NCBI GenBank assembly: GCA_018287875.1
Contig: JAGVVL010000027.1
Span: 434,001-498,000, forward strand
DNA from: Nigrospora sphaerica
Taxonomy: Eukaryota; Ascomycota; Sordariomycetes; Amphisphaeriales; Apiosporaceae
Direction: 5' to 3'
Length of the DNA stretch: 64,000 nt
Shown: piece by piece, positions 1-11,109 of the stretch
Layout: every line of letters begins with the position of its first letter
How positions within the stretch are numbered: the stretch's first letter is position 1
The notes under the pieces: model-generated
Databases searched by the model: none
What the model was told of the DNA's origin: nothing
What the model saw: only the letters and a program-made list of their open reading frames with translations
Position numbers and translations under genes: made by a program

Positions 1-265
1 TCGTCGGGGTCCATTTGCGCGCTCCCTTAGGCTGGCCGTTGGAGTCGAGCGCCACCTTGAGCAGGCCCCCGTCCGATTGTTGCGTCACCAGCAGGAGGTT
101 GTCGCTCACGGCAAGGATCTCGTGGGTCTGCGCCGCGGCCGGAAGGGGATATTGGTCGACTTTCTTGACGGGCAAGGAGCTGATCGTGGTGGCGCCGGCG
201 AACAGGAAACCTGGAAGCGATGACTGCAAATATAGCAGAGGGAAAACGCCGTTGAAAAACCTCAT
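1..265 (-). CDS. Secreted beta-propeller-like protein, 5' part only
   Basis: The complement of the first 265 bases is open from an ATG at 265 to the window edge, giving 88 codons with no stop. The product starts with a hydrophobic leader (MRFFNGVFPLLYLQSSLPGF) that looks like a signal peptide. It continues with blade-like text (EILAVSDNLLLVTQQSDGGL) resembling the first blade of secreted NHL/streptogramin-lyase-like propellers of fungi. The family call is inference from a short segment. GC content and codon choice are normal for a gene, unlike the AT-richer sequence beyond 265. The rest of the gene lies outside the window, so intactness cannot be judged. Confidence 0.55.
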   Translation of the reverse strand, partial: MRFFNGVFPLLYLQSSLPGFLFAGATTISSLPVKKVDQYPLPAAAQTHEILAVSDNLLLVTQQSDGGLLKVALDSNGQPKGARKWTPT

Positions 266-1500
266 TGTGGCGTTGGTGCTCTTGTTGCGTTCAGCAGGAA
301 AGAGAAAGTATTATGTGTAGGAGCTGTGAAAGAAGAGGAACCAAAGGGACCTCGATGCGTGCGAAGGGGCTTCGATGCGGACAGTAAATGAAACGGTCTG
401 AGGGGCTTAATAATTGTAGGGAAAGGAAGAAAGACAACAACGGGAGCTAGCGAGCAAGACTATTGCAAAACAGGAACCAGAGTGTCGCTCTATCACACTA
501 ATGTTACGTTTGTAGGTGCAGAAAAAGCACAATAAAGATGGGAAACAATGTCAATCCTTATCTTAGTTGGAGCCGGTTGAGAGTAGTGCGAGCGCTAACT
601 GCAGCAGCTGAACTTGAGAAATGCTTTCTGTGCTGCCGCGGTGCTAGACGTGGCGTAGGGCGGGGATGCCGAGGACTACCGTTCAGGGGTAAGCGGCTGG
701 GCATCCCCCACCTGCAATGACTATTGGGTATAGCGTGTACATGCCATGTATTGAATGCACGTCGGTCCCTTATTTCTTAATAAAGTGGGGGTAACAGCCA
801 CGCTACCGGCTTAGCTAGCGTTCACGGCGAGACTGACGAACCCAGCTTGATCGTGCCCAGCATCGAAGAACACTTAGTAGAGAGAGCGAAGGAATGGAAC
901 AGAGAAGTTCTTTATCTAGTGAGACGAAGCTTTCTGTTTTGTTATATAGGCCCAGAAAGCTCTACAGTGGGCGTTTGCTAGGTTACGTTGTGGAGCTACT
1001 TAGAGTTGTGGTCCTTTAACGGCTCTGCTCTAAATGCAGAGCCCTCACTGTAGAGTGTAACGAACGCTATACCTAAGTACTGCGTGACGTAGGGTTTGTA
1101 CAATCAGGGACAGAGAGCGTCTGTCTACTTGAACACTGGTCGTAGGGTAACTGATGAACTGAGGATGCTTGACTAGGTAACCGGTCCGAACTTCACAATA
1201 GGTCGTTAGGAGGTTACTCCCATCTATGGGTAAGAGAGATGCTTTGATTGATCACTGAGGTAATGACTGTTTAACTAGGAAATCCCTCTGACTTATATAC
1301 TAAGTCATTCCCTCATTGATACCGTGGATATGTTGGATAGCTGGCGATCCTACATATCCACCCCTGTGGATAGCTTGGATAGCTTGCGATCCTCATTTCC
1401 ATCACGTGACCTCCTGTCCTAATTAGGAAGTCTTTCTGATCCTAGCAATGTTTATAAAGTCGAGGTATAACAGAGAGCCGACTCAGAGATAGCGACAGTC
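266..1500. other. Gene-free stretch, possible 5' LTR/leader of the retroelement relic
   Basis: No convincing coding sequence is seen; the short open frame at 538-720 has no recognisable content. Between about 1318 and 1400 there are short imperfect repeats (GGATAGCTTGGATAGCTTG and a related GGATAGCTGGCGATCCTA). This AT-rich part runs straight into the gag/protease relic that begins near 1501, so it may be a decayed LTR or untranslated leader. No second LTR copy was found to prove this. Confidence 0.3.
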
Positions 1501-3210
1501 GTGAAGAGTGTCGATCATGATGCCGCATTTGCTCCTTTAGTGGACTTCGAGTTTGTACGGACCGGCACTGACAGTTCGGGCCTGGAGCTTTGGGAAGTCG
1601 AGACTAAGGCAAGACCCCTGCTCTTAAACATCGCAACCGTTAAGGAAGTGCCAGATGAGATGGATAACCCCGAGGTCAATGCAGCCGGCAAGCGAGTGAG
1701 GCTATCGGACGGGTCCTATGTCGAGAAAGATCACCAGACAGACGGCGATGTGGCAGAGTCTACAGAGACATTGCGCACCCACCCTGCAGTGGGAACCTCT
1801 GATCAAGATGTGCAGAGATGCCGACAACGACTGCAGCGCTAATTGGGGATAAGAACTTCCCCGTCACGCTCAGCGAATTGCTCAGTGACGTGCCTGCAGT
1901 GGGTCTTGCACTAATGGACATGGTAAGAGAGACTGTTGAGAGACACCAAGGGATTGATGAGGTCATTAAGGCCCGAGATACTTCGTCCCATAATACACGG
2001 AAGACGGCACCAATGAAAAACTCAACTCCTAACAATTCAGACGGTCACAATATCATGGAAGTCAACGCCGTTGACGCCCCTTTTCAGGACGCCGATTTCC
2101 CGCTAAAGTTCGTCAGCCTCTATGGTCAGCAGAACCCACCTCGGGTCACTTCAGCAGACTGCTAGGGAGGATTGGAATCACGGCCATTGGGACGCCTTCC
2201 CGTGAGAGTTGCCCCCAGCGGTGATGAGGGCTAGATCAGAGGATTAATCGACACCGGAGCATCGATCAATATCATTTCCTCTGCCTCCTGCTCCCAAAAT
2301 GGACTGTCCCTCATGGAGAGAAAGACCCCCATTAAGGGCTGGTCTGAAAGTGGCACTGTCACTGAGACAATTGGAGAGCTCTGGATTGCAGGGCGCAGGA
2401 TTAAGATGTCGTTCGCCGCGGTCAGACCTGAGACCACCGGGCATGACATGCCTTCATGGCTAATCAGAAGAATGCCCAAGTCACTGGAGCGAAGGCGGAA
2501 AACTTAGGGCTACTGAGGATGCCAGCCGGCCCAGTAGCAACTCTAGGTTGGAAAGCTCGCCACCATCCAACTGCAAGTGCGCTTTCGCAGAGCTCACTAT
2601 GAATGCGACGACTGCAGTTGATCTTTATCAATGCCGTGCACCCTTCGAAGAAGGCAACGAAACGATGATTGGGCGTTTTTCGGACGAGCAGTTCCTGGAA
2701 TTTTTACGTTTGTTGAGAGATGAGTGCGTGGGGGACGACGGGCCTGCACCCTGCAGCTACGAACCGCTCTCATCTGGTCACCACCCTCTTTTCGCACCTT
2801 ATTTTACCCAACAGCGAGGAAAACTAGAAACGATCCTCCAGAGCCGACAGAGCTGCTCAATACCATGTACAAAATAGTGGCGCAGAAAGTACAACCCGTT
2901 GATGACTACCCGTTAGACGGAACTGTGCCAGCTGGATTGATGTCAAGAAAGAACAGCACGGGCAATTCAACCTGTCTACCCACCTTGCTTCATGGATACA
3001 AACTCCTTTGCTTCTAATTTTGAACCTCACCTCCTACTATTCTGCATGCTGCGACCCTTGATCAAGGCTATTCACACAGCTTTGACTGTGATACCTTCCT
3101 TTAGGGCACTCAATCACCCCTCTCGGATCGACCTTACGACTGCGTCCTTCCACCAGACTCCTTTCACCTGGGGTTTGTCTGTCCTAGTAGGAGCTTCGAG
3201 GCATACGTGA
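1501..3210 (+). pseudogene. Relic of an LTR-retroelement gag-protease region
   Basis: Consecutive open blocks in different frames (about 1501-1842, 1818-2165, 2231-2507, 2724-3017) look like one decayed polyprotein. The best landmark is at about 2248-2285, where the translation reads IDTGASINIIS, the D-T/S-G-A active-site motif of retroviral-type aspartyl proteases, followed by a hydrophobic strand. The upstream blocks are acidic and low in complexity, as in a gag-derived spacer. A further block at about 2860-2930 (YKIVAQKVQPVDDYPLDGT) resembles text found just after the protease in fungal Ty3/Gypsy-type polyproteins. There is no reverse transcriptase, RNase H or integrase, so this is a fragment. 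The element type (Ty3/Gypsy) is inference. Confidence 0.5.
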
Positions 3211-3344
3211 GGGCGTGTGTTAAGGCGGTAGGCAGCCTACAGAGCAGCGCCGAAGGTCATTTTCGCAAGGCAGGGCATTATATTGAGCAGGCACCCGAAT
3301 CAGAACCCGTAGATTAACGAACACGAAAAATCATCGTGCTTCTA

Positions 3345-5550
3345 GTCTGTAGCAAAGGCATCCAGCCATTCCTTGATCCTGCTCACATACTGGAGGGCGA
3401 TGCCCGGCAGGACCCATGAGCGGCCAGCATCTTCGCATCCACGCCCTGGGCCGTGTGAAACGGCTGAAGATCGTAGCTTTTATCTATCTCCACCTTGCAT
3501 GCTAACTGATAGACCTCCTGTCATGTCCGGTTCGTGACCTGCGCACAAAAAAGCCAATCATAATACGCTTCCAACGCCTCATCTAGCTCCGGCCATCGGC
3601 CGCAGTGACGGAGCAACTGTTCAATGAAGTCTTCAAACGTGGCTTTGTCGGTCGACCCGGGGAAGACGCGGGATAACTTCACGCCTCGCTTCGTGTACAC
3701 CGCGAGGATTCGCACCCGATCCTCGCGCTGAAATCAAACCTTCTGTACGGACGCGACCCCTTCCTTAGCCATCCCTTTCGTCGAAATATGCACGGCCTAT
3801 CGATGCCCGACTCGTCTATTAACACTAATGGTATGACCGGCAGCCTGCCATCTTAAATCTTTATTGGTAGAAGCGTCGCAGCTCGTGCCGAATCGCGAGT
3901 GCGGCGATCGTGCGCGGCGGACAGCGCACGTCGTGCAGGGAGCGCTTTTAGCGATGTCTTCGTTCGAGAATCCGGGGAGGATCAGATATACACGTTGAAG
4001 AAACGACGTCTGCTCACGGTTGTGTCCGTCCAGACCGATGAGGAACTCAGCTTCGTTGAGACCTCGCCAGCCGCTTCGGGCCTTGATCACTGTCTGCACG
4101 CACACGGCCGACCCCTTCATGTCGTCAGTCGGTGTCGGCAAGCGTAGCTATGAAAGGGCGGCCCCCGAAGCCACAGTATTAGACCTGCCACTGTCAGCCT
4201 CCGTTGTTGTACCGCCACGGGGCTCACGTACCAGAAGTGTTCATTCCGGAGAATGGTGGACCTAACACGAATGCCCTTGGCCCGGGCGCGCTCGTCGAAT
4301 TCGGCCATGATCTGTTGCACCTCGGTGTAGAGACCGATGTTGCAGAAGCTCCCGCCACAAAAGAGGACGGTGAACTCTTTACTCAGCTCCAGCATGCAGT
4401 TGAGCTCGCGCCACAGCAGACTCAGACCATCCTGGAAGGCAAAACGAAAGGCGTCTCGGATATTTTCTGCTGACAAGGGAAAGAATCGATAGGGGTCACT
4501 ACCGCGGAGGATGATGTTAGTGCTATTCGTGATGTAGTTGATTCGATTTTTCTTCTCATTGAAGTCGAGGAGGATGGAGGCTAACTCCCCGTCCTGCAGC
4601 CCCCTGTCTCTGCAAGTGCGAGATATAGGACTCGACAACCTTTCGTACGCTCTCGTTCGACAGACCCCCCCCCCTTTCTGCGTACCACTTTTCCACATGT
4701 ATGGGACATTGGACATGCTAGCCGCGACCTCGCTGTACTCTTCAAGATAGATCGACAGAGCTTGCAGGTTCAGCGTGCTGGTCCCAATATCGGCGACGAC
4801 CAGGTTAGGCCATTTGCGTCAAGGCCCCGGATGATTTTGCTGTACCGTTTCTCGCGGTCGGCTGCGCTGAAGGGGTCCTCAAACCGCTCAGTGATATAGA
4901 GGCCCGCCGTATGGCCCTCGCTGACGGACTCGAACAGGATTCTCGAGCCCCAGATCGGCCGCAGCAGCGCCTTCATTTCGTCGTCGTACAGCTCAAAGTT
5001 GGTGCCCCTCTCGGCGGCATGGAAGTGGTTGGGGTGCGTCACAACGACAGCGCGAATGGCGACCCTTGCAGGTATCGGTCTGCTGCAGAGCCGCGGCGCG
5101 CAGCAACTCGAAGTGGCGCAGTAAGACGTTCCGCATGTCGGTCGTGTCCACCTTGCCCTCCTTGATGGTGCGCAGGAGGACACGACCGCCTGGCAGCCGG
5201 TCCGTGACCCGTTTCCGCCGGATGCCGGCAACGTAGGTCAGCAGAGTCCTCAGTGGAATGGCGACGTTTGGGGGGAGAGCCTGGCGGCCGCAGATCAACC
5301 GGTGGCCGTCGAGGGCGGCCACAGCGAAGAATTCGGTGGGGCGATCGGAACGATCGGGGTGGTCCTGGCCGGCGTGGAACAGGACGCGCTGGATAGTGAG
5401 CCCAGTTGCGGAGCAGTAGGCCAGGGACATCTTCGAACTGTTGTTGCCAAAGTCGAGGCCCGGGGCACTGATCCTGTCAGCATTGACCACAGTCGGCCAC
5501 GGGGGTCCGACTTACGCTTCTGATGGCTTGAGGAAGGATGCCGCGTCCAT
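3345..5550 (-). pseudogene. Hsp70-like (actin-like ATPase) pseudogene
   Basis: Read on the minus strand from an ATG at 5550, with a likely 42-nt first intron (5474-5515), several frames together carry the landmarks of a diverged fungal Hsp70-like ATPase. LDFGNNSSKMSLAY (about 5420-5460) is the phosphate-1 loop. VVADIGTSTLNLQAL (about 4750-4800) is the phosphate-2 loop with D-I-G-T-S-T. LFCGGSFCN (about 4340-4370) is the adenosine motif. The distal part (3345-4140) is recognisable by FEDFIEQLLRHCG and FHTAQGVDAKMLAAHG. Frames change many times, including at a run of about 12 C near 4667-4678, and several stops are present. Such proteins are common single genes in Pezizomycotina and are thought to be soluble ATPases rather than true chaperones. 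It cannot make a full product here. Confidence 0.7.
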
Positions 5551-5833
5551 CGTGGCGGCTTGCCTATGCGCGATGGTTTATCGCCAGAGAGAAAGGTTCG
5601 GCTTCTACAGGCAATACAACGGGCGACACGACAGGCGACGGGGGTGCCGCCGGGCACTCACAGGCTTGATCTTCCACAGGCTCCATGCGGGAATCACCTC
5701 GTCAGCCCCAGCACACACACGAATGTGGTGCTGCCAGCCTACACATCGCCTACAAAACGACGCCCAAGAGAAGGACGGACGAATATCCATAAACGGCGCG
5801 AAACATAGAGAAACCAGAGGCAACTCACTCACT

Positions 5834-6670
5834 ATGGACTTTTCCACGGACCACGTGGACACCGTCCGCAGCCAATGTGCGACGGAGCCCTCCGCGCCAC
5901 TTAGCCCTGGCCCATCACAGGCACCCAATGCGGACGACCTGGCATATCAGCTTCTCTCCGAGGTGTACAGCTTCCGCGCTGAGCGCTTCCAGTGTGTTGC
6001 GAAGTTCCGCGCCGAGCTGACCCAGACATGGACGGACTTCTATCCCAGGTTTCTGGCCTGGCGAGAGAGGACCAATGCCCTACTGGCCGACCTGTGAGAC
6101 CAGGGCCTGACCGAGACGGCCAACGAACTGGCCTCCCAGCTGTATTGAGATCCCATCGTCTGCAAACCTGGCAACTTTGAGATTCGCTACTCCACCAGCT
6201 TTGGGGACGAGTGCGCAACAATCGTGGGCATTGACGGCCGGCGGAGCGACACCAGCCAGCGCGGACCGCAGCTCTCATCCCAGCCAACCCAGGCCACCAA
6301 GCGCGACGCCCCCTGCAAACACCGAAACCATGTTGCTGCAATCTCTCTGGGCGGCCAGCATGCCCGTACACCCCCGCCGTTTAATGGTGCGGGCTTATCT
6401 ACGCCGCGCCATTGGGAAAGCAACACGGGAGGCAACGACTCCTATATACGGGTATGACAAGGCTTGTATCCTGAAACCCACTTTGCTAACTCCCCAATGC
6501 GCCGAGACCACAGAGTTGGCGTCACATGCTGGCATATATGCCTCGTTCACCAGAGCCCGCCTCCATTGCCTTTCTAAAGAGCGACTCCTTCCAGCTAGCG
6601 GGGCGAAGGAGGCTTTACAACGTCGCCTTCGGAACAACGACATCATGGAGCGCCAGAAGCTAACAGAATA
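5834..6670 (+). pseudogene. Unrecognised broken gene divergent from the Hsp70-like pseudogene
   Basis: From an ATG at 5834 a coding-like frame runs for about 85 codons (landmark LAYQLLSEVYSFRAERF, then TDFYPRFLAWRERTNALLA) to a TGA near 6096. The same theme continues past a second stop (ELASQLY, then DPIVCKPGNFEIRYSTSFGD) and into a Gln/Pro/Thr-rich tail up to about 6457. Base composition and codon pattern look like a former gene. I do not recognise the family. It sits head to head with the Hsp70-like pseudogene with about 280 bp between their starts, so the two may once have shared a promoter. Confidence 0.35.
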
Positions 6671-6689
6671 AGGGTCTGTACAGGCGGGA

Positions 6690-7400
6690 CTGGCCCCTTG
6701 TAGCCCCTTGTGGCACTTGTGAGAATTCGCATGTGCCGTGCCGACGCCAGATCACTGCTAATCGCTAAGTATCTTGCAACCTCTGTATGATGTTTTACCG
6801 GACTTGCTCGGTTAGCCTTGGACGTGCGATGATAGATACCATGCGGGTGTCCAACTCCTGACTTTACGCGAATAACCAAGCTGTTCGGCCGGGCGTGATT
6901 CAATGCCCCAACCTGATATCACCCGTAAGGTGCTTCGGCAGCGGCAGCATCGTGATACAGCTCATGGGTCTGCCTGGCAAGGTCGCAAGGGCGCAACCCC
7001 TTACGTAAATAGTCAAAACAAATCAGGTCTCCCTTACAGCATTGCAAAAATAGCGTCGTACATGCGACCGACCACTCGCCCCGGTACGGCGTACGACCCT
7101 CGTCTCGGTCTGGGCATATGATAAAAAGCACACGTGCGACCGGCTCCCAAAGTAGCGCCCTTAGTACCACGCTCTCCCTCACGGCCTTGGCACAACTTCG
7201 GCAACATCGGAGGCGATTTGAGGTATTTTCCACCGCTCATGAGGACGAGGCACCGTCGCGGATGCATGTAAAGAATGGAGATCAAGGAGCCGCAACGGCG
7301 ACCTAGCGCCTTCCAGCGTGGCATGCCGGCATAACCGTGTCCGTTCAAGCGAGGCAGCAGGCGGACCAGTTCTTCCTTGCCTCTGCACCTCGTTCTCTAA
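6690..7400. other. Stretch without a supportable gene
   Basis: Overlapping short open frames exist on both strands (for example 6919-7348 on the minus strand), but none shows a known motif, splice signals or consistent codon use. Nothing can be assigned. Confidence 0.4.
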
Positions 7401-9179
7401 GGCATGGCCACAGTCCGAGTTAGAGTAACCTTAGAACGCAGGCAGTCAACAGTCCGTCTCTTGTCAGTCGCCCGCCCGTCGCAAAGGATGCCGCCCGCAC
7501 ATTCCGGGTCCGAGTGAGGTCCGGACCTGCCGTCGGGATCCGAATGTGGAGGCTCCCTGTCCTCCGGGGCCTCGAGTGACCAGGACGTTGGGGAGGTCGA
7601 TATAGCCGACCTTACCGGCTTGCTAAGCTCGGAATATGAAGACGAGGCCGATCTGAACACCTCAGATGATGCCGATGTCGAGGCCAACGATGTAGACGAG
7701 CTCCGCGTCGAAACGCAGAACAAGGCTCCGTCGGCCCGGCTGGCCGAGTCCGTCTAGTGTCGCAAGATGGAGCTTCGCGACCTGCCCGAGACCGACTAGC
7801 CGGACGAAGACGAGTTGTTTGACGGCAACATCCACTCACCGGAGTGCTGCCGCCAGGGTATGCAAGAGACGGTGATCGCCCGCTACAAGCGTAAGGTTTA
7901 CGCTAAAGGCACGGAAAAGCAAATCCAGAACAGCGAGAACCAGTGGCGGCAGTAGGTGCCCTGCACCTTACCGTCTTAACCCCTCAGCTTCACACTAGCC
8001 CATACTTAGCTTTACTCCGACTCACTAAACCGGCGTCCCGCATCTATCCAGCATACCTAATAACGCTGTCTCAGGTTCTGCTTAAAGTGCTTCGCTCGAG
8101 GGACGCGACCGCTTGCCTGCACCGCCTGACGTTCCAGACCATCTACCAGTTCCTGCACTGGCATCTCGGCCAGAAGATGGGACAGAAGGGCCGGCAAAAG
8201 CGTTCGACATCGAATAAAAGCTACCTGGTCACATCTGGTGTTATTTTCGTCTGATGTATGAGCGGGCTACCAACTCCAAAGTCGACCAGATCCTGGACCG
8301 CAACCTGATCCACAACGTACATACATCAAGCTCGGTATAGGCAACGCCGCGGTCCAGCCGTTGGCTACACCAGGCCAATTCGATAGATATGTCACGCTGT
8401 TGTCCATTCTCAGTTGTCCATCCCCATGATCTCCTGCAGCTACTGACACAGACAGGCCCTTGTCGAGCTGGGGACAAAGTTCAAGCTGCAACACAACACC
8501 CGCGAGAACCGATCGATGACAATCCAGGACCTCAAGGAGCAGATCGAGGCCACCATCAAGACTAGCGAGAAGACCTTCGACCTAGGGGAACAGCGCATCT
8601 TGGCGGTGCTGTTCCTGCTCCTGTGGGCCCCCAGGGCTCGCGCCCGTCATCGATCCTGCAGCTGCGCTTCGGCGACATCAAGGTGATGCTGGTGTGCGAC
8701 CCCGTCCACCCGGAGGGCCCGCCACGCCTGGTGATCCGCCTCATCCTGGAGTATACGAAGCAGTATCTGGGACCGAAGGCAACGTGAGTACATCCCTTTG
8801 CCTGTCGTGGGACGACCTGTCCCGTCGAAAAGAGGATCAGCCATTGCTGCGTGGACTGGCCCCCGAACGAGGCTGACCACGCACGGCAGGAGGCACCTCC
8901 TGATCCCGGGGATCATCTACGACCCCAGCTTGCTATTGAGCCCCCATGTGTTCCTGTTGGCCATCTTCATTCGCCACCGGGGCCTTCAACGCCGAGGCAC
9001 TCAACAACGCCCCGGACACGACGAGCCAGCTGAGGGTCCATCTGACGAGCAACGAGCTGCCCTTGACGTTGAAGTCTGAGCTGGACGAGGCCTTCATCAT
9101 CCGGCGCTCGGAGCGAACGCTGACCGGTTACGTCACCACCGGCAAGCGCATCGGCTACGCCATTATGAGTAAGTGGGTA

Positions 9180-11109
9180 AGCTCGAGCACCCCTTCGAGC
9201 GCCAGCCCCTTCGCGCGCCACCGGTTTCAGCCATGCCTCACGATGCTTCCGTCCATGTCACTCCACGATATTTAGCCACACACTTAGCCTACAGCCATAG
9301 TGGATAGTTCGATAGAATCGTTATCTTCTGCTCTTTCTCGTGAAGGTATCGAAATGGATCCAGACCAGCTGGAGTTTGCCTTAGCGGAGATCACCGCCGG
9401 CAAGTCCATCAGAGCCACCGCCAAGCAGTTCCATGTCTCTAAGGACTATTTAAGGCGCCGTATTAAGGGCACGATAACTCGAAAGGAGTTCAACACCGAG
9501 AGGCAGTCCCTGTCACCAATCCAGGAACAACAACTAGTCGACTGGGTGTTGTTACAAGCCAGACTAGGCTGGGCACCACCGTATAGCCGTTTTCGCCTGT
9601 ACACGCTACGGATCTATCGTTAGTCTGGAGGCCAAAATCACCTTAGTAAACATTAGCACGTCGCGTTTTTTCGCCGCCATCTAGAGGTCAGGTCTATCCG
9701 AGCCACCGGTATCGACTTTCTACGCGTTAACGGCGCTTCGCGCACTAATATCGTGGAGTTTTTCGATCGTCTGGACCACCCTAAGCTCACGGAGGTGTTA
9801 CTAGAGGACACCTACAACGTGGACGAGATTGGCAGCATGATTGGGCTTGGAGATAACCCTTTGGTTATCGGCCCAGCCGCCGTGAGGAAAATCTACACCA
9901 TGGATCCTGGAAATCGGGAGTGGGTGACGATCCTGGAGTGCGTTAGCGCTGATAGCCGCGTTCTGCCGCCCCTGGTTATCTTTAAGGGCGCTGAAGTCCA
10001 ACAGCGATAGTTCGTAAACTAAGTAAACGACGAGGACTTCGTGGACTGGCATTTCTACACCTCGAAAAGCGGCTGGACCAACAATTCAATAGCCCTGCGC
10101 TGGCTGAAGGAGGTGTTTCTGCTAGAAACGAGGCCCTGCCACGGTAGCTGGAGGTATCTTATCCTGGACGGCCATAGGAGCCACGTTAACGAGGCCTTCA
10201 TATTAACTTGCCTTGAGGCGAAGGTCTGGCTAGATTTCCTGCCAGCGCACACCTCCTAAGTGCTTCAGCCCCTGGATCTGGGCTCCTTTTCGGTATTGAA
10301 GAGGGCATACCGCATTAAGCTATGTGAGGCGTGCGCCTCCAACTTCACGATAACTCCAAACAAGCCAGAGTTCCTAGAGGCCTGGAATAAGGCCAGGAAG
10401 GAGGCCTTCATGCCTTCAAATATCGCAGCAGGCTGGATTGCAACTGGTATCTTTCCCAGGGACCGGTCTAAGGCCCTTAACAGCCGACTAGCGCGGCAGC
10501 GAGACCAGGACCTTAAAGAACGACCCAGAATACCAGAACTAAGGGATCCAGAGGTCGATACGCTGGCTGCGATGTCTGCGGTGGTGTTCCAGACCCTAAG
10601 GAGCGCACGTCAATTGAATGGCATCGCTAGAGACCTGCGTGGGATGGAGCCAGCCTATAGCAAGCCGACTTTCCGGTTCCTCACGAGGAAGCTCTACAAG
10701 GCCCTTGACAATAGTTGCGCTCAGATCGCCAGCCTTACGCACGAACGAGACCAATTGGCGGCTGCCCTGGAACGGCAGAGGCCCCAGAAGCGTCGTAGAG
10801 TAAGGCCGACTGCTTAGGAGCGCTTCGTGCAGATGTCAGACGTCAGGAGGGTCAAAAGGGAGATAGGGGTACTGCCGGACAGCTCGGACGAGCCTGCAGG
10901 CCAAGGGGACTAGATAGACCTGGAGGATTGGGATGAAGATGATAATGAAGAGGTAGAAGAGTGTATCGTGATCTCTTAAAGCTAAACTGCTTGCTCATAT
11001 CTATCCTGGCGCCCGAGATATCCGTGTTTTTGTCTGCAGGGGCCGTCGTGAGGCATGGCTGAAACCGGTGGCGCGCGAAGGGGCTGGCGCTCGAAGGGGT
11101 GCTCGAGCT
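9180..11109 (+). mobile_element. Fot/pogo-type DNA transposon 1 (1,930 bp) inside the DUF3435 gene
   Basis: Bases 9180-9243 are the exact reverse complement of 11046-11109, forming 64-bp terminal inverted repeats that start AGCTCGAGCACC. The ends are flanked by TA at 9178-9179 and 11110-11111, the target duplication expected of Tc1/mariner-pogo transposons. One DDE transposase frame lies inside. Removing the element plus one TA joins the interrupted recombinase codons in frame (KWV from the left, KRIDLLGFEH from the right), which fixes both boundaries. It is one of three related elements of nearly the same length in the window. Confidence 0.95.
9301..10979 (+). pseudogene. Pogo/Fot DDE transposase, transposon 1, with RIP-like stops
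   Basis: The frame starts at about 9301 with a helix-turn-helix N-terminus (SIRATAKQFHVSKDYLRRRI), followed by a CENP-B-like second HTH and a DDE_1 core. Core landmarks are NVDEIG (first Asp), ILDGHRSH (second Asp) and LDFLPAHTS, followed by LQPLDLG. A basic C-terminal coiled segment precedes the end at 10979. In-frame stops lie at about 9621, 10008, 10020, 10257, 10815 and 10912. Several replace an expected Gln (CAA/CAG to TAA/TAG), which is the pattern left by repeat-induced point mutation. The transposase would cut and paste the element at TA sites, but this copy cannot encode it. Confidence 0.85.

Noticed and set aside
538..720. Short plus-strand frame with several Cys and Arg residues
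   Set aside because: No recognisable domain, no signal peptide, no homology by eye; length is within chance expectation.
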